The translations under genes were made by a program, and so were the position numbers. Shown one piece after another: positions 24,546-32,611 of a stretch of DNA of 47,785 nucleotides. The notes under the pieces were generated by a model. It worked only from the letters and a program-made list of their open reading frames with translations, was not told the DNA's origin and did not search any database. The stretch is from Pectinatus sp. Lineage in GTDB: Bacteria > Bacillota > Negativicutes > Selenomonadales > Selenomonadaceae. Numbering within the stretch: position 1 is the first letter of the stretch; each line of letters opens with the position of its first letter. The stretch covers positions 1 to 47,785 of the forward strand of contig JAHHSQ010000006.1 of NCBI GenBank assembly GCA_020025135.1, written 5' to 3'.

Positions 24546-25625
24546 TCAACGCGGATTATATTGCTGAATACTAATATTTTGCATTTCTTTACGATTTAAA
24601 TCAATCACATTGCCCATTTCAGTTTTAACAATCGGCAAGGAAGCATAATCACTCGGATAATAATAAATTATTTTCCCCTTTTCACCATTGGTCAAACGCA
24701 CCTCCGAACCGAGAAAAGAATTGCGCACATTGACAATAAAAGGTACGCAAATGCTAGAATCCAATTCCGAATACATCTTGGAAGCAATAATATGCACTGC
24801 TTCAAATGGTGTTTGCTTACGATGCCCTTCTTTTTCAGCTGTAATTGAATCATATATGTTAGCTACGGCTACTATTTTGGCCAGCTGATGAATATTATTC
24901 CCCGCCACACCAAACGGTTCGCCCGTGCCATCGACATGTTCATGATGTTGCAAAACAGCCGCTTTAATTCCAGCATCGACATCAGCAGTAGCCAAAAGTC
25001 GTTGTCCCTCAGTAGTATGCTGAATATATAATTCAAACACCTCTGGGGACATCTTACGCACATCGTTTTTTAAGACATATTCAGGTAGAACCGTCTTGCC
25101 AATATCATGTAAATACCCGGCTAAGACCAAATTCTGAATAGTGCTTTTATCGAGACGCAACCACTTCCCAATTACACCAGAAAGAAGGGCCACGCGCACA
25201 GAATGTTTATAAATGCTATCCGAAACGGTTTGCAAATTATAAAGCATATCCATCATGCCGGTACTATAAGCTAATGGCATCAGTTTCGCATTAGCCTCTG
25301 TTTTTGCCTCCCGCAAAGCGCCCGCTTTGGCTTGACTAATATCAAAAAACAACTTGTGCGTACTCAAAACAACATCATTATAACGATTGATAAAAGCATT
25401 ATCCGCATTGATAATAGTTTGCGAAATCTCTTTAGCTGCCTGTCCAGCTTTGCTGTCATCAATATAGACAGAACGAATTCCTAAGAATTTTAAACGCGAA
25501 ATGTGTGGTTTTTCTAATATCGTCCCCGTAGTTAAAATAACGGTCATCCGTTCATCTACCACTGGTCTTCCCAATATCATTCCAGGTTGCAGATTCCTAA
25601 TATTTACCTGTCGCAAATTTTTCAT
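24546..25625 (-). CDS. HD-GYP domain protein, putative c-di-GMP phosphodiesterase
   Basis: A 359-residue protein with an N-terminal DUF3391-like part (about 1-110) and an HD-GYP domain (about 140-300). The metal motifs are present: HSVRVALLS, YLHDIGKTVLPEYVLKN, HTTEGQRLL and HHEHVDGTGEP, then AKIVAVANIYDSITAEK. The GYP tripeptide is GEP here, so affinity for c-di-GMP or the EAL-type partner may differ. A beta-rich tail follows. No signal peptide. ATG at 25625 has GAAGAGGAAAGG before it; an upstream in-frame ATG at 25676 lacks such support. A leader of about 350 nt precedes it. It may counteract the GGDEF protein at 16-17.5 kb. Confidence 0.88.
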   Translation of the reverse strand: MKNLRQVNIRNLQPGMILGRPVVDERMTVILTTGTILEKPHISRLKFLGIRSVYIDDSKAGQAAKEISQTIINADNAFINRYNDVVLSTHKLFFDISQAKAGALREAKTEANAKLMPLAYSTGMMDMLYNLQTVSDSIYKHSVRVALLSGVIGKWLRLDKSTIQNLVLAGYLHDIGKTVLPEYVLKNDVRKMSPEVFELYIQHTTEGQRLLATADVDAGIKAAVLQHHEHVDGTGEPFGVAGNNIHQLAKIVAVANIYDSITAEKEGHRKQTPFEAVHIIASKMYSELDSSICVPFIVNVRNSFLGSEVRLTNGEKGKIIYYYPSDYASLPIVKTEMGNVIDLNRKEMQNISIQQYNPR

Positions 25626-25984
25626 CCTTTCCTCTTCGGCATTATAGCCCAAACACACTATCCATGCCGGTCGCACCTAACGAGATGCCGTGCCATGCAC
25701 CCTTAGCTCTGATTAAGTCCACTTACCTAGGGATGAATACCAATTCCGCTACCTCATACACTCTTTAAATTTACAAAAGCATAAGACTACTGGCAACGAA
25801 ATTTTTCTGTACAGCAACGCCTTAACTTCGCAAAAATCGCCAGCAAGAAGCTCTATACAAAAGCGCAAAATCCTTTTAATAACAAGGCCTCACACCCCGT
25901 TTTCTAGACATACGCGCTAGGGCAAATTCTATTTTCCCAATTTCGTTTTGGCCCAACATAAAGATAGGCTTTTTAATCACTACA
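25626..25984 (-). other. Long untranslated leader of the HD-GYP gene, structured but unidentified
   Basis: About 350 nt separate an extended -10 promoter (25993-25985) from the HD-GYP start, with no plausible ORF on this strand. Local pairing is visible, for example CTGGC and GCCAG arms with inner ATTTTT/AAAAAT between about 25792 and 25855. The length and pairing suggest a regulatory RNA or a separate small RNA. I looked for c-di-GMP, preQ1, FMN and 6S/RNase P signatures and could not assign any. Confidence 0.3.
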
Positions 25985-25993
25985 ATTATACCA
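25985..25993 (-). promoter_or_regulatory. Extended -10 promoter upstream of the HD-GYP leader
   Basis: On the minus strand TGGTATAAT, a perfect extended -10, about 360 bases before the HD-GYP ATG; no -35 match. Confidence 0.5.
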
Positions 25994-26065
25994 TATTTCC
26001 CAATTAATATTTTCTTCTCCGATAAAAAGCAAGGCATCAGCCATGAGCAAAATAATTTTTCTGTG

Positions 26066-27313
26066 TCATTTCACTCTCACGTGACGTGAAACTAATAACT
26101 CCTCTACTTCTGGCATTAGAACCGTACTATTATAAAGCACTGCTTCTAGCGGTGTTAATTCAGCAGTATCACAGCCATTAGCCAGCGTTCCTAACCACTG
26201 TTCATCAACATTATATGCAGAAAAAAGCAGATAAACATTATAATTTTCTGTATCGCGCTGTTGGTTAATTATCACCGTTGGTCGTAATTGTATCTTGTGC
26301 TGTATCAAATCTCTTTGCCCTACTGACGAAAAATAACTGTCAGCAACATTTTGTAAGGCCACTGCCAGATATGGCCAATCTTGTTCTTTTAAATGCGCAT
26401 TAGCTATCGACACTTCTGGTTCAGTAAGAAAGACTATTTTACTTTTATCTCCCTTTTTGCTTTTCAGTTGTCGGTAGTATTCTCGCAAAGCAGCATCTAA
26501 ATATAGTAACATCTTATGCCGCACTTTGCTGCCATAACTACTTTGCCCTGGATAATAATGCCTCGTCCCAAATAATTCATAATCGCTATTGGCAATCTGC
26601 GCTAAATTTCGCACTGGGTCCCCACGCATAATAACATTAGTAAAATGTAAACGCTTAGCAAAATAACTGGCAAAAGCAGTATTTCCTACCGCGGGAGCAC
26701 CAAAAGTGACGACATTAATTTGAGTAGGAGGAACACCTTGCTCTAGGAAATAACAGGCCGTTAAAATAGCTACTGCTCCACCTAAACTATGTCCAGTCAA
26801 ATAAAGATGCCTATTGGGATATTGTTTTAATAGAGTAGCAAGGTCGGCTAATTGGGGAGCTACTGGTGATAAAGGCGTATTCCAAGCAACCTGTGCATAA
26901 CGCTGAAAACCTTGGTGCACATATTCTGTCCGTTTTCCACTCGCAAACGGTACTAATTTCACATCTAAATCACTACGCACATCATAAATATCACTTGTTC
27001 CAGCAAAGGCAATACAATAAGCATCTTCTCCGTGAAAATTGCTATTATGGGCGACGAGAAATTTTACAGATGAACGTTCACTATACCTATCATATGAATA
27101 AATTTTCCAATGATAAGTTTGCAAAATCTTCCGAGTTAATTGACCATAGCGGTCCTGATAAGCAGCCGTAGAAAACAGTGCACAGACTGCCCGCACAGTA
27201 TCAGCATCCGCAGTGTCCACAACCTGTGCCTGCACGGAAGAATGGCACGAAAAGAATAGATAAAAAACAATTAAATAAGCCACACCTCTTTTTCCCCAAA
27301 AATTCATTTTCAT
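26066..27313 (-). CDS. Exported class 3 lipase-like protein
   Basis: A 415-residue protein with a cleavable signal peptide (Lys-Arg, hydrophobic VAYLIVFYLFFS, then VQA). Residues 35-270 form a class 3 lipase alpha/beta-hydrolase: LYLTGHSLGGAVAIL holds the nucleophile Ser, with FGAPAVGN and GDPVRNL (likely Asp) and a later His in GTRHYYP. The C-terminal 150 residues match nothing I recognise. It should act in the periplasm or outside. The ATG at 27313 is near GAGGG; a TTG at 27334 is also in frame. The true substrate (lipid or other ester) is unknown. Confidence 0.82.
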   Translation of the reverse strand: MKMNFWGKRGVAYLIVFYLFFSCHSSVQAQVVDTADADTVRAVCALFSTAAYQDRYGQLTRKILQTYHWKIYSYDRYSERSSVKFLVAHNSNFHGEDAYCIAFAGTSDIYDVRSDLDVKLVPFASGKRTEYVHQGFQRYAQVAWNTPLSPVAPQLADLATLLKQYPNRHLYLTGHSLGGAVAILTACYFLEQGVPPTQINVVTFGAPAVGNTAFASYFAKRLHFTNVIMRGDPVRNLAQIANSDYELFGTRHYYPGQSSYGSKVRHKMLLYLDAALREYYRQLKSKKGDKSKIVFLTEPEVSIANAHLKEQDWPYLAVALQNVADSYFSSVGQRDLIQHKIQLRPTVIINQQRDTENYNVYLLFSAYNVDEQWLGTLANGCDTAELTPLEAVLYNSTVLMPEVEELLVSRHVRVK

Positions 27314-27360
27314 TTTGCCCTCACATCCTTTCAATAGATAGATTATTTCGCTTTGTCAAC

Positions 27361-27389
27361 TTGACCGTTGCCAGCGTATATATTAAAAT
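27361..27389 (+). promoter_or_regulatory. Promoter of glmS
   Basis: TTGACC (27361-27366), 17 bases, TAAAAT (27384-27389); transcription would begin about 40 nt before the ribozyme cleavage site. Confidence 0.6.
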
Positions 27390-27435
27390 ATTTTGGATTA
27401 GAAGAATTTGTCGCAACAAACAAAAGTGAAAACTA

Positions 27436-27581
27436 GCGCTGGTTCTCCATGAGAATACGAGGAAGAGGTTATCGAATTTTCAGCGGATGCCTCTCGGCTG
27501 CATTCGGTCGATAAAATTTGGCAAAGAGCTGAGGCAACTCAGCTTACAATACAAAGAGTAAGAATGGACAAATTACTTCTA
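27436..27581 (+). ncRNA. glmS ribozyme/riboswitch
   Basis: The leader of glmS carries the conserved core of this glucosamine-6-phosphate-activated ribozyme: AGCGC at the cleavage site (between A27435 and G27436), GAGGAAGAGGTTATCGA, CAGCGGATGCCTCTCGGCTG, and the 3' part with AATGGACAAATTACTT pairing to AGTAAG. In this class GlcN6P acts as cofactor for self-cleavage, and the cleaved mRNA is degraded, giving feedback on glmS. The 3' boundary is approximate. Confidence 0.93.
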
Positions 27582-27606
27582 TGTAAAACATGGAGGTACT
27601 TATATT

Positions 27607-29439
27607 ATGTGTGGAATTGTTGGTTACATCGGTTCTAAACAAGCCGAACCTTTCTTGATGGAAGGCCTTTCTAAGCTCGAATACCGCGGTTACGATTCTG
27701 CTGGTATTGCCGTTTTTAACGGTGAAAAAATTGTCGTTGAAAAATCTGTTGGGCGCCTCAATGCCTTACGCGAAAAAATCAAGGGACATATCCCGCAAGG
27801 TAATATTGGCATTGGCCATACCCGTTGGGCAACCCATGGCTGTCCATCAGACGTCAATTCTCATCCCCACGTTGACTGTCACGGCGAATTTGCCGTCGTC
27901 CACAATGGCATCATCGAAAATTATCTGGAACTCAGAAAAGAATTAATGGCTCGTGGCCATCATTTTGCTTCTGAAACTGATACAGAAGTAGTCGCTCATC
28001 TTTTAGAGGAATGTTATCAGGGTGATTTTGCTGTTGCTGTACGCGCTGTTTTAAAACGCATTCGCGGTTCATATGCTCTCGTCTTTTTAGCCAAAGCTCA
28101 TCCTGATATGTTGATTTGTACTAAAAAAGACAATCCTTTAGTCATCGGCATTGGGCAAGGGGAAAATTTCATTGCTTCTGACATTCCAGCCATCATCAAT
28201 CATTCCAAAGAAAGCTATATTTTAAATGACGGAGAAATGGCCATAGTACGTGCAGACGGCGTGGAATTCTATCAAACTGTCAGTGGTGAAAAATTCGACA
28301 AGGAAATTTTCACTATCAACTGGAGTGCTGAAGCAGCTGAAAAAAACGGCTATGAGCACTTCATGTTAAAAGAAATCCATGAACAACCTAAAGCGATTCG
28401 CGATACGTTATCTGGTCGCCTAGATATAACCAACAATCGCGTTGTTCTCAACGAATTAAATTGGTCACTAACTGACCTACAAAATTTCCATCGCATCTTC
28501 ATTGTCGCTTGTGGAACAGCTTATCATGCTGGTTTAGTCGGCAAATACTATATCGAAAAATTAGCTCGCATTCCAGTAGAAGTAGACATCGCTTCTGAAT
28601 TCCGGTATCGCCAACCGATTGTCGATGAGCACACACTTGTCATCGTCGTCAGCCAATCTGGCGAAACCAGTGATACTTTGGCCGCCCTCAAGGAAATGAA
28701 CCGACTGGGTGCTACTACCTTAGCCATCACAAATGTAGTGTCTTCCTCTATCGCCCGTGAAGCACAAAAAGTTATCTATACGATGGCTGGTCCAGAAATT
28801 GCCGTCGCTTCTACCAAAGCCTATACCACTCAGCTCATCGTCGTCTTGTTGCTGGCCCTCTATCTAGCTGGACTCAAACAGACCATCGAGCCTACTGAAA
28901 TGGAAAAAATCCTCTGTCATCTGCGCGATTTGCCAGAAAAAATCGATATGCTCTTTGCCCAAACAGAGACAATCGAAAAATTAGCTTCTCATTTTAAGGA
29001 CAAAAATGATGCCTTTTTTATCGGGCGCTCTCTTGATTACGCCGTGGCTCTAGAAGGGTCTCTAAAATTAAAAGAAATCTCTTATATCCACGCTGAAGCA
29101 TATGCAGCCGGTGAACTAAAGCATGGCACCTTAGCTTTAATAGTTCCTGGTACACCAGTAATCGCCTTAGCTACCCAACGACATATCCATGAAAAAACAA
29201 TCAGTAATATTAAAGAGGTTAAAGCGCGCCAAGCTGATGTTCTCGCCATCGTACCGCGCGATAATACCAGTATAGAACAAGTGGTCGACCATGTCTTCTA
29301 CATTCCAGAAACTGTCGATTTGCTGGCTCCAATTCTGACTGTCATTCCACTTCAACTCTTCGCCTATTATATGGCAGTTGCGCGTGGTTGTGACGTAGAT
29401 AAACCGCGTAACCTTGCTAAATCAGTCACTGTTGAATAA
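27607..29439 (+). CDS. glmS: Glutamine-fructose-6-phosphate aminotransferase (isomerizing)
   Basis: Makes glucosamine 6-phosphate from fructose 6-phosphate and glutamine, the first step to UDP-GlcNAc for peptidoglycan and LPS. A 610-residue, full-length enzyme: MCGIVGYIGS with nucleophile Cys2 opens the glutaminase domain (1-240), then two SIS domains with VACGTAYHAG, VSQSGETSDT and the C-terminal DKPRNLAKSVTVE. GGAGGT precedes the ATG. Expression is controlled by the ribozyme directly upstream. nagB, the opposing enzyme, is at 41.5 kb. Confidence 0.97.
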   Translation: MCGIVGYIGSKQAEPFLMEGLSKLEYRGYDSAGIAVFNGEKIVVEKSVGRLNALREKIKGHIPQGNIGIGHTRWATHGCPSDVNSHPHVDCHGEFAVVHNGIIENYLELRKELMARGHHFASETDTEVVAHLLEECYQGDFAVAVRAVLKRIRGSYALVFLAKAHPDMLICTKKDNPLVIGIGQGENFIASDIPAIINHSKESYILNDGEMAIVRADGVEFYQTVSGEKFDKEIFTINWSAEAAEKNGYEHFMLKEIHEQPKAIRDTLSGRLDITNNRVVLNELNWSLTDLQNFHRIFIVACGTAYHAGLVGKYYIEKLARIPVEVDIASEFRYRQPIVDEHTLVIVVSQSGETSDTLAALKEMNRLGATTLAITNVVSSSIAREAQKVIYTMAGPEIAVASTKAYTTQLIVVLLLALYLAGLKQTIEPTEMEKILCHLRDLPEKIDMLFAQTETIEKLASHFKDKNDAFFIGRSLDYAVALEGSLKLKEISYIHAEAYAAGELKHGTLALIVPGTPVIALATQRHIHEKTISNIKEVKARQADVLAIVPRDNTSIEQVVDHVFYIPETVDLLAPILTVIPLQLFAYYMAVARGCDVDKPRNLAKSVTVE

Positions 29440-29447
29440 TAACAAAT

Positions 29448-29484
29448 AAAAGCTCTCACCAAAAGAAATGGTGGGAGCTTTTTT
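29448..29484. terminator. Terminator between glmS and queA
   Basis: AAAAGCTCTCACCA and TGGTGGGAGCTTTT form a 14-bp stem with one G-T pair; six T follow. Serves both convergent transcripts. Confidence 0.85.
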
Positions 29485-29485
29485 A

Positions 29486-30508
29486 TCACTCTATAAACAT
29501 GGCATCGCCGAAACTAAAGAAGCGATATTCTTTTTTGACCGCTTCCTTATATGCCGAAAGAACATATTCTCTACCAGCAAAAGCACTGATGAGCATGAGC
29601 AATGTCGATTTTGGCAAATGAAAATTAGTTATCAACCCATCTATCATGCGAAATTTATAGCCTGGGTAAATAAAAATACTCGTATCCGCACTCTGGGGAT
29701 GCAAAATCCCCTCTTCATCTGTTGCAGACTCTAAGGTGCGAATAGAAGTTGTCCCTACAGCGATGACACGTCGCCCTTCTTTTTTAGCCTGATTAATGCG
29801 CGCCGCTGTTTCAGCATCGATATGATAAAATTCACTGTGCATTTGATGATTTTCAATCTCTACTTCCTGCACGGGACGAAAAGTTCCCAAACCAACGTGC
29901 AAAGTGACAAACTCTTCTTCTACGCCCTGCTCCTTCAGTTCTGCCAATAATTCCTCGGTAAAATGCAAGCCTGCCGTAGGAGCAGCTGCCGAACCATTCT
30001 CTTTGGCATAAACAGTCTGATATCGCTCCTTATCGGCTAATTTTTCGTGAATGTAAGGTGGTAATGGCGTATTACCCAATCTATCAAGCACTTCTTCCCA
30101 AATACCCTGATAGGAAAACCGCGCGATGCGTCCGCCAAAATCGGTATGTCCGACAATCTCACACTGCAATTCTTCGCCAAAAACAATAATATTACCAACG
30201 CGGGCCTTCTTCCCTGGTTTGACTAAAACTTCCCAATCATCACCAGTCAAACGGCGCAACAAAAATACTTCTACTTTGCCACCGGTATATTGTCTTTGTC
30301 CAATTAAGCGCGCCGGTATGACCCTAGTATTATTAAAAACCAGCACATCACCGTGCCGTAAATGATTCTTTATTTGATAAAAATGTTCATGTCCGATGCT
30401 CTTATCTCGGCGATTGAGCACCATTAAGCGCGAATGGTCCCTTTCTGGACAAGGAGTCTGCGCAATCAATCGTTCTGGTAATTCATAATCAAAATCTGTC
30501 AATAACAT
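29486..30508 (-). CDS. queA: S-adenosylmethionine:tRNA ribosyltransferase-isomerase
   Basis: Transfers the ribosyl group of SAM to preQ1 in tRNA to form epoxyqueuosine. The 340 residues are typical. FDYELPERLIAQTPCPERDHSRLM, NNTRVIPARL, PTAGLHFTEELL and HVGLGTFRPV are diagnostic. AAAAGGG is seven bases ahead of the ATG. Its start overlaps spoIID by 10 nt, making it the last gene of the tsaE-tsaB-rimI-lgt-spoIID-queA cluster. Confidence 0.96.
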   Translation of the reverse strand: MLLTDFDYELPERLIAQTPCPERDHSRLMVLNRRDKSIGHEHFYQIKNHLRHGDVLVFNNTRVIPARLIGQRQYTGGKVEVFLLRRLTGDDWEVLVKPGKKARVGNIIVFGEELQCEIVGHTDFGGRIARFSYQGIWEEVLDRLGNTPLPPYIHEKLADKERYQTVYAKENGSAAAPTAGLHFTEELLAELKEQGVEEEFVTLHVGLGTFRPVQEVEIENHQMHSEFYHIDAETAARINQAKKEGRRVIAVGTTSIRTLESATDEEGILHPQSADTSIFIYPGYKFRMIDGLITNFHLPKSTLLMLISAFAGREYVLSAYKEAVKKEYRFFSFGDAMFIE

Positions 30509-31800
30509 AAGTCTTCCCTTTTCTTCCTATTATGTGCTAATTTTCCGATGGAAACATTCGTATAATATTTGTAAATTATCTCCTGATAGTTTTTACCAGC
30601 CACCGCCATATCTTTAGCACCCCATTGTGACAAACCCAAGCGATGACCTAAACCATAACCACTAAATATTACTGTTGAAAATTTACTCATCAACTGTTCA
30701 TCCTTGGGCAATTTTGGCTGTATTGTTGGTCCAATCTGTATTAAAGGAACAGTGGTCGAATTTTTTTCGTTATTTTTAACCTCAGCTGCCTCTTGATGTA
30801 AAACGCGCACGATAAAGCGGGTACTAGAAAGGCCGAATAACTGCCGTGCTCGCAAGCCCGAGAGAGTTATTTTCTGACCATTCTCATCTTGAAAAACCAA
30901 TCGCTTCACACCGCCACCAGACGTCCTATCATTTGTTTCTTTCTCGTCTAATCTAGATAATTGTACTGCTTTTATACCACCAGAAACAGTATAACCAGCA
31001 CTCCGTAAAATGCGGGCGATATCATAAGCTGTGTAAGATTTTTTCCAATGATACGGATTTTTATCATAGTCCCAATCCGCCACCCCTCGCAAATAGGGAA
31101 CTTCTGTTCCCCAAACATCTTCACTATTTTCCGTATGGCCACCACTATCTGCATGAAAGACTGCTAAAATCGGTGCATGCTGGTAAATAATCACCTGACC
31201 TGCGGTTTCTTTAACGGCTTTTCTACTACTCCATGTCTCCGTATTCAGTCCATCATAGACCTGACAATGCGTCGTATCACAGACATCATAAAGCCGATGT
31301 TCGGGATGAAAAATATGATAAAGGGCATACGTACGCGCCGCCACAGCTTGCGCCTTCAACGCTTCTAGAGGCCAAGTGGAGTACATTTCACTAGAAACAG
31401 TACTGTAAAGATATTCCTCTAACGGCAAAATATTTATTAATGTCAACCCATGTGGCTCGACATAAACGACTAAATCACCGCGGTATCTCCTATATCCAAA
31501 CTGTAAAAAAGCATTTTTCGCTGGTTTTAATAAAAAGCTCCTATCTGGCACTTTTTTCCCATCCAACCAAACATTCCCATCCGCCAATTTAATTTGTACT
31601 CTATCCGCTTCAGTCAACAATTTCCCAGAAAATGTTTCCACCCGGAGCTTTTGCTTAGATACAATATCTAGCGTGTTTCTCCTGTGGGCCAATAAAACGC
31701 GAATCATTTCAGGCTGGTCTTTCTGTGCTGCTCTTGCAGTAAGTGGTGAAAAAAAACTCAAAAATGCCAATAAAAAAATGCTGACAATTTTTATTAACAC
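30499..31800 (-). CDS. SpoIID/LytB domain protein
   Basis: A 433-residue exported protein: signal peptide (MLIKIVSIFLLAFLSFFSPLTARA), then the SpoIID/amidase-enhancer domain, with LEEYLYSTVSSEM, EALKAQAVAARTYAL, DVCDTTHCQVYDG, VFHADSGGHTENSEDVWG and the C-terminal GYGLGHRLGLSQWGAKDMA. SpoIID is a lytic transglycosylase of sporulation, but domain relatives occur in non-sporulating bacteria and act on cell-wall glycan, which is as far as the sequence goes. The GTG start at 31800 with GGGAGG at six bases overlaps lgt by 7 nt; the frame is open upstream but inside lgt. Confidence 0.88.
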   Translation of the reverse strand: MLIKIVSIFLLAFLSFFSPLTARAAQKDQPEMIRVLLAHRRNTLDIVSKQKLRVETFSGKLLTEADRVQIKLADGNVWLDGKKVPDRSFLLKPAKNAFLQFGYRRYRGDLVVYVEPHGLTLINILPLEEYLYSTVSSEMYSTWPLEALKAQAVAARTYALYHIFHPEHRLYDVCDTTHCQVYDGLNTETWSSRKAVKETAGQVIIYQHAPILAVFHADSGGHTENSEDVWGTEVPYLRGVADWDYDKNPYHWKKSYTAYDIARILRSAGYTVSGGIKAVQLSRLDEKETNDRTSGGGVKRLVFQDENGQKITLSGLRARQLFGLSSTRFIVRVLHQEAAEVKNNEKNSTTVPLIQIGPTIQPKLPKDEQLMSKFSTVIFSGYGLGHRLGLSQWGAKDMAVAGKNYQEIIYKYYTNVSIGKLAHNRKKREDLCY

Positions 31801-32579
31801 TGTTTCCTCCCTCTGTCTCGCCAAGCAAAATAACAAAACAAGGCACCGGCAATGATAAATGCCCATATACTGGTAAATTGTGCCGATGTAAAACCGGTAT
31901 CCACTACGTGTTTTGTATAATCTCCGCGCAGGTATTCCAAACAAAACCGCTCCAAAGAATAGAGCATCACATAGAGAGAAAAAACTTGTCCCCGCGCGTG
32001 CTTAGTCAGACTAAAGAGCAATAATAGGGCAAATATAACGATATCCAGTTGCCCTTCCCAAACCTCTGCCGGCCACAATGGTTGACTACCATAAACCTGA
32101 TGGGCCAATGTCGTCACTGGATAGACGATACCAAAATTACTGCCAGTCGGAGCGCCAAAAGCATCGCCATTTAAAAAATTAGCACATCTCCCCAGAGACT
32201 GCCCAAAAATAATTGCTGGTGCCAACAAATCCATCAATTCTAAAACTGGAATATTGTGCTTTTTAGCGTAGATTATTCCTGTAATTGTTCCCAAAAACAC
32301 GCCCCCTTGAATAGCCATTCCACCTTGCCATACATCAAAAATTTGCGTGAGATGGGCACTATAATAACCCCAATCAAAAAAGAAGACATCCCACAATCTT
32401 GCCCCCAAAAGGCCCGCTAAACCACAATACAGACCAAGGTCAACGATATGGTCAGCCCACCTGCCATCTTTCTTGGCCAAAAAATAAGCTACTCCAGTAG
32501 AGAGAATAATGCTCAAAGAAATCACTAATCCATAGGAGCGAACGGGAAAAGACCCGATAAAAAATAAATACTGATGCAA
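31794..32579 (-). CDS. lgt: Prolipoprotein diacylglyceryl transferase
   Basis: Attaches diacylglycerol to the lipobox Cys of prolipoproteins, such as the RND adaptor at the left of the window. It has 261 residues and seven or so membrane helices, with the Lgt signature QSLGRCANFLNGDAFG, the helix-rich N-terminus VRSYGLVISLS, and the late LRGDYT block. The start is TTG at 32579 with GGAGG nine bases ahead. It follows rimI by only 32 bp and overlaps spoIID by 7 nt, so it belongs to the same operon; its expression does not need removal of the rimI intron. Confidence 0.95.
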   Translation of the reverse strand: MHQYLFFIGSFPVRSYGLVISLSIILSTGVAYFLAKKDGRWADHIVDLGLYCGLAGLLGARLWDVFFFDWGYYSAHLTQIFDVWQGGMAIQGGVFLGTITGIIYAKKHNIPVLELMDLLAPAIIFGQSLGRCANFLNGDAFGAPTGSNFGIVYPVTTLAHQVYGSQPLWPAEVWEGQLDIVIFALLLLFSLTKHARGQVFSLYVMLYSLERFCLEYLRGDYTKHVVDTGFTSAQFTSIWAFIIAGALFCYFAWRDRGRKQC

Positions 32580-32611
32580 AAATATTGTCCTCCCTTTCTC
32601 TTTAAGGTGCT

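Noticed and set aside
25626..25984. c-di-GMP riboswitch ahead of the HD-GYP gene
   Set aside because: I could not find the conserved GEMM aptamer segments; left as an unidentified leader.
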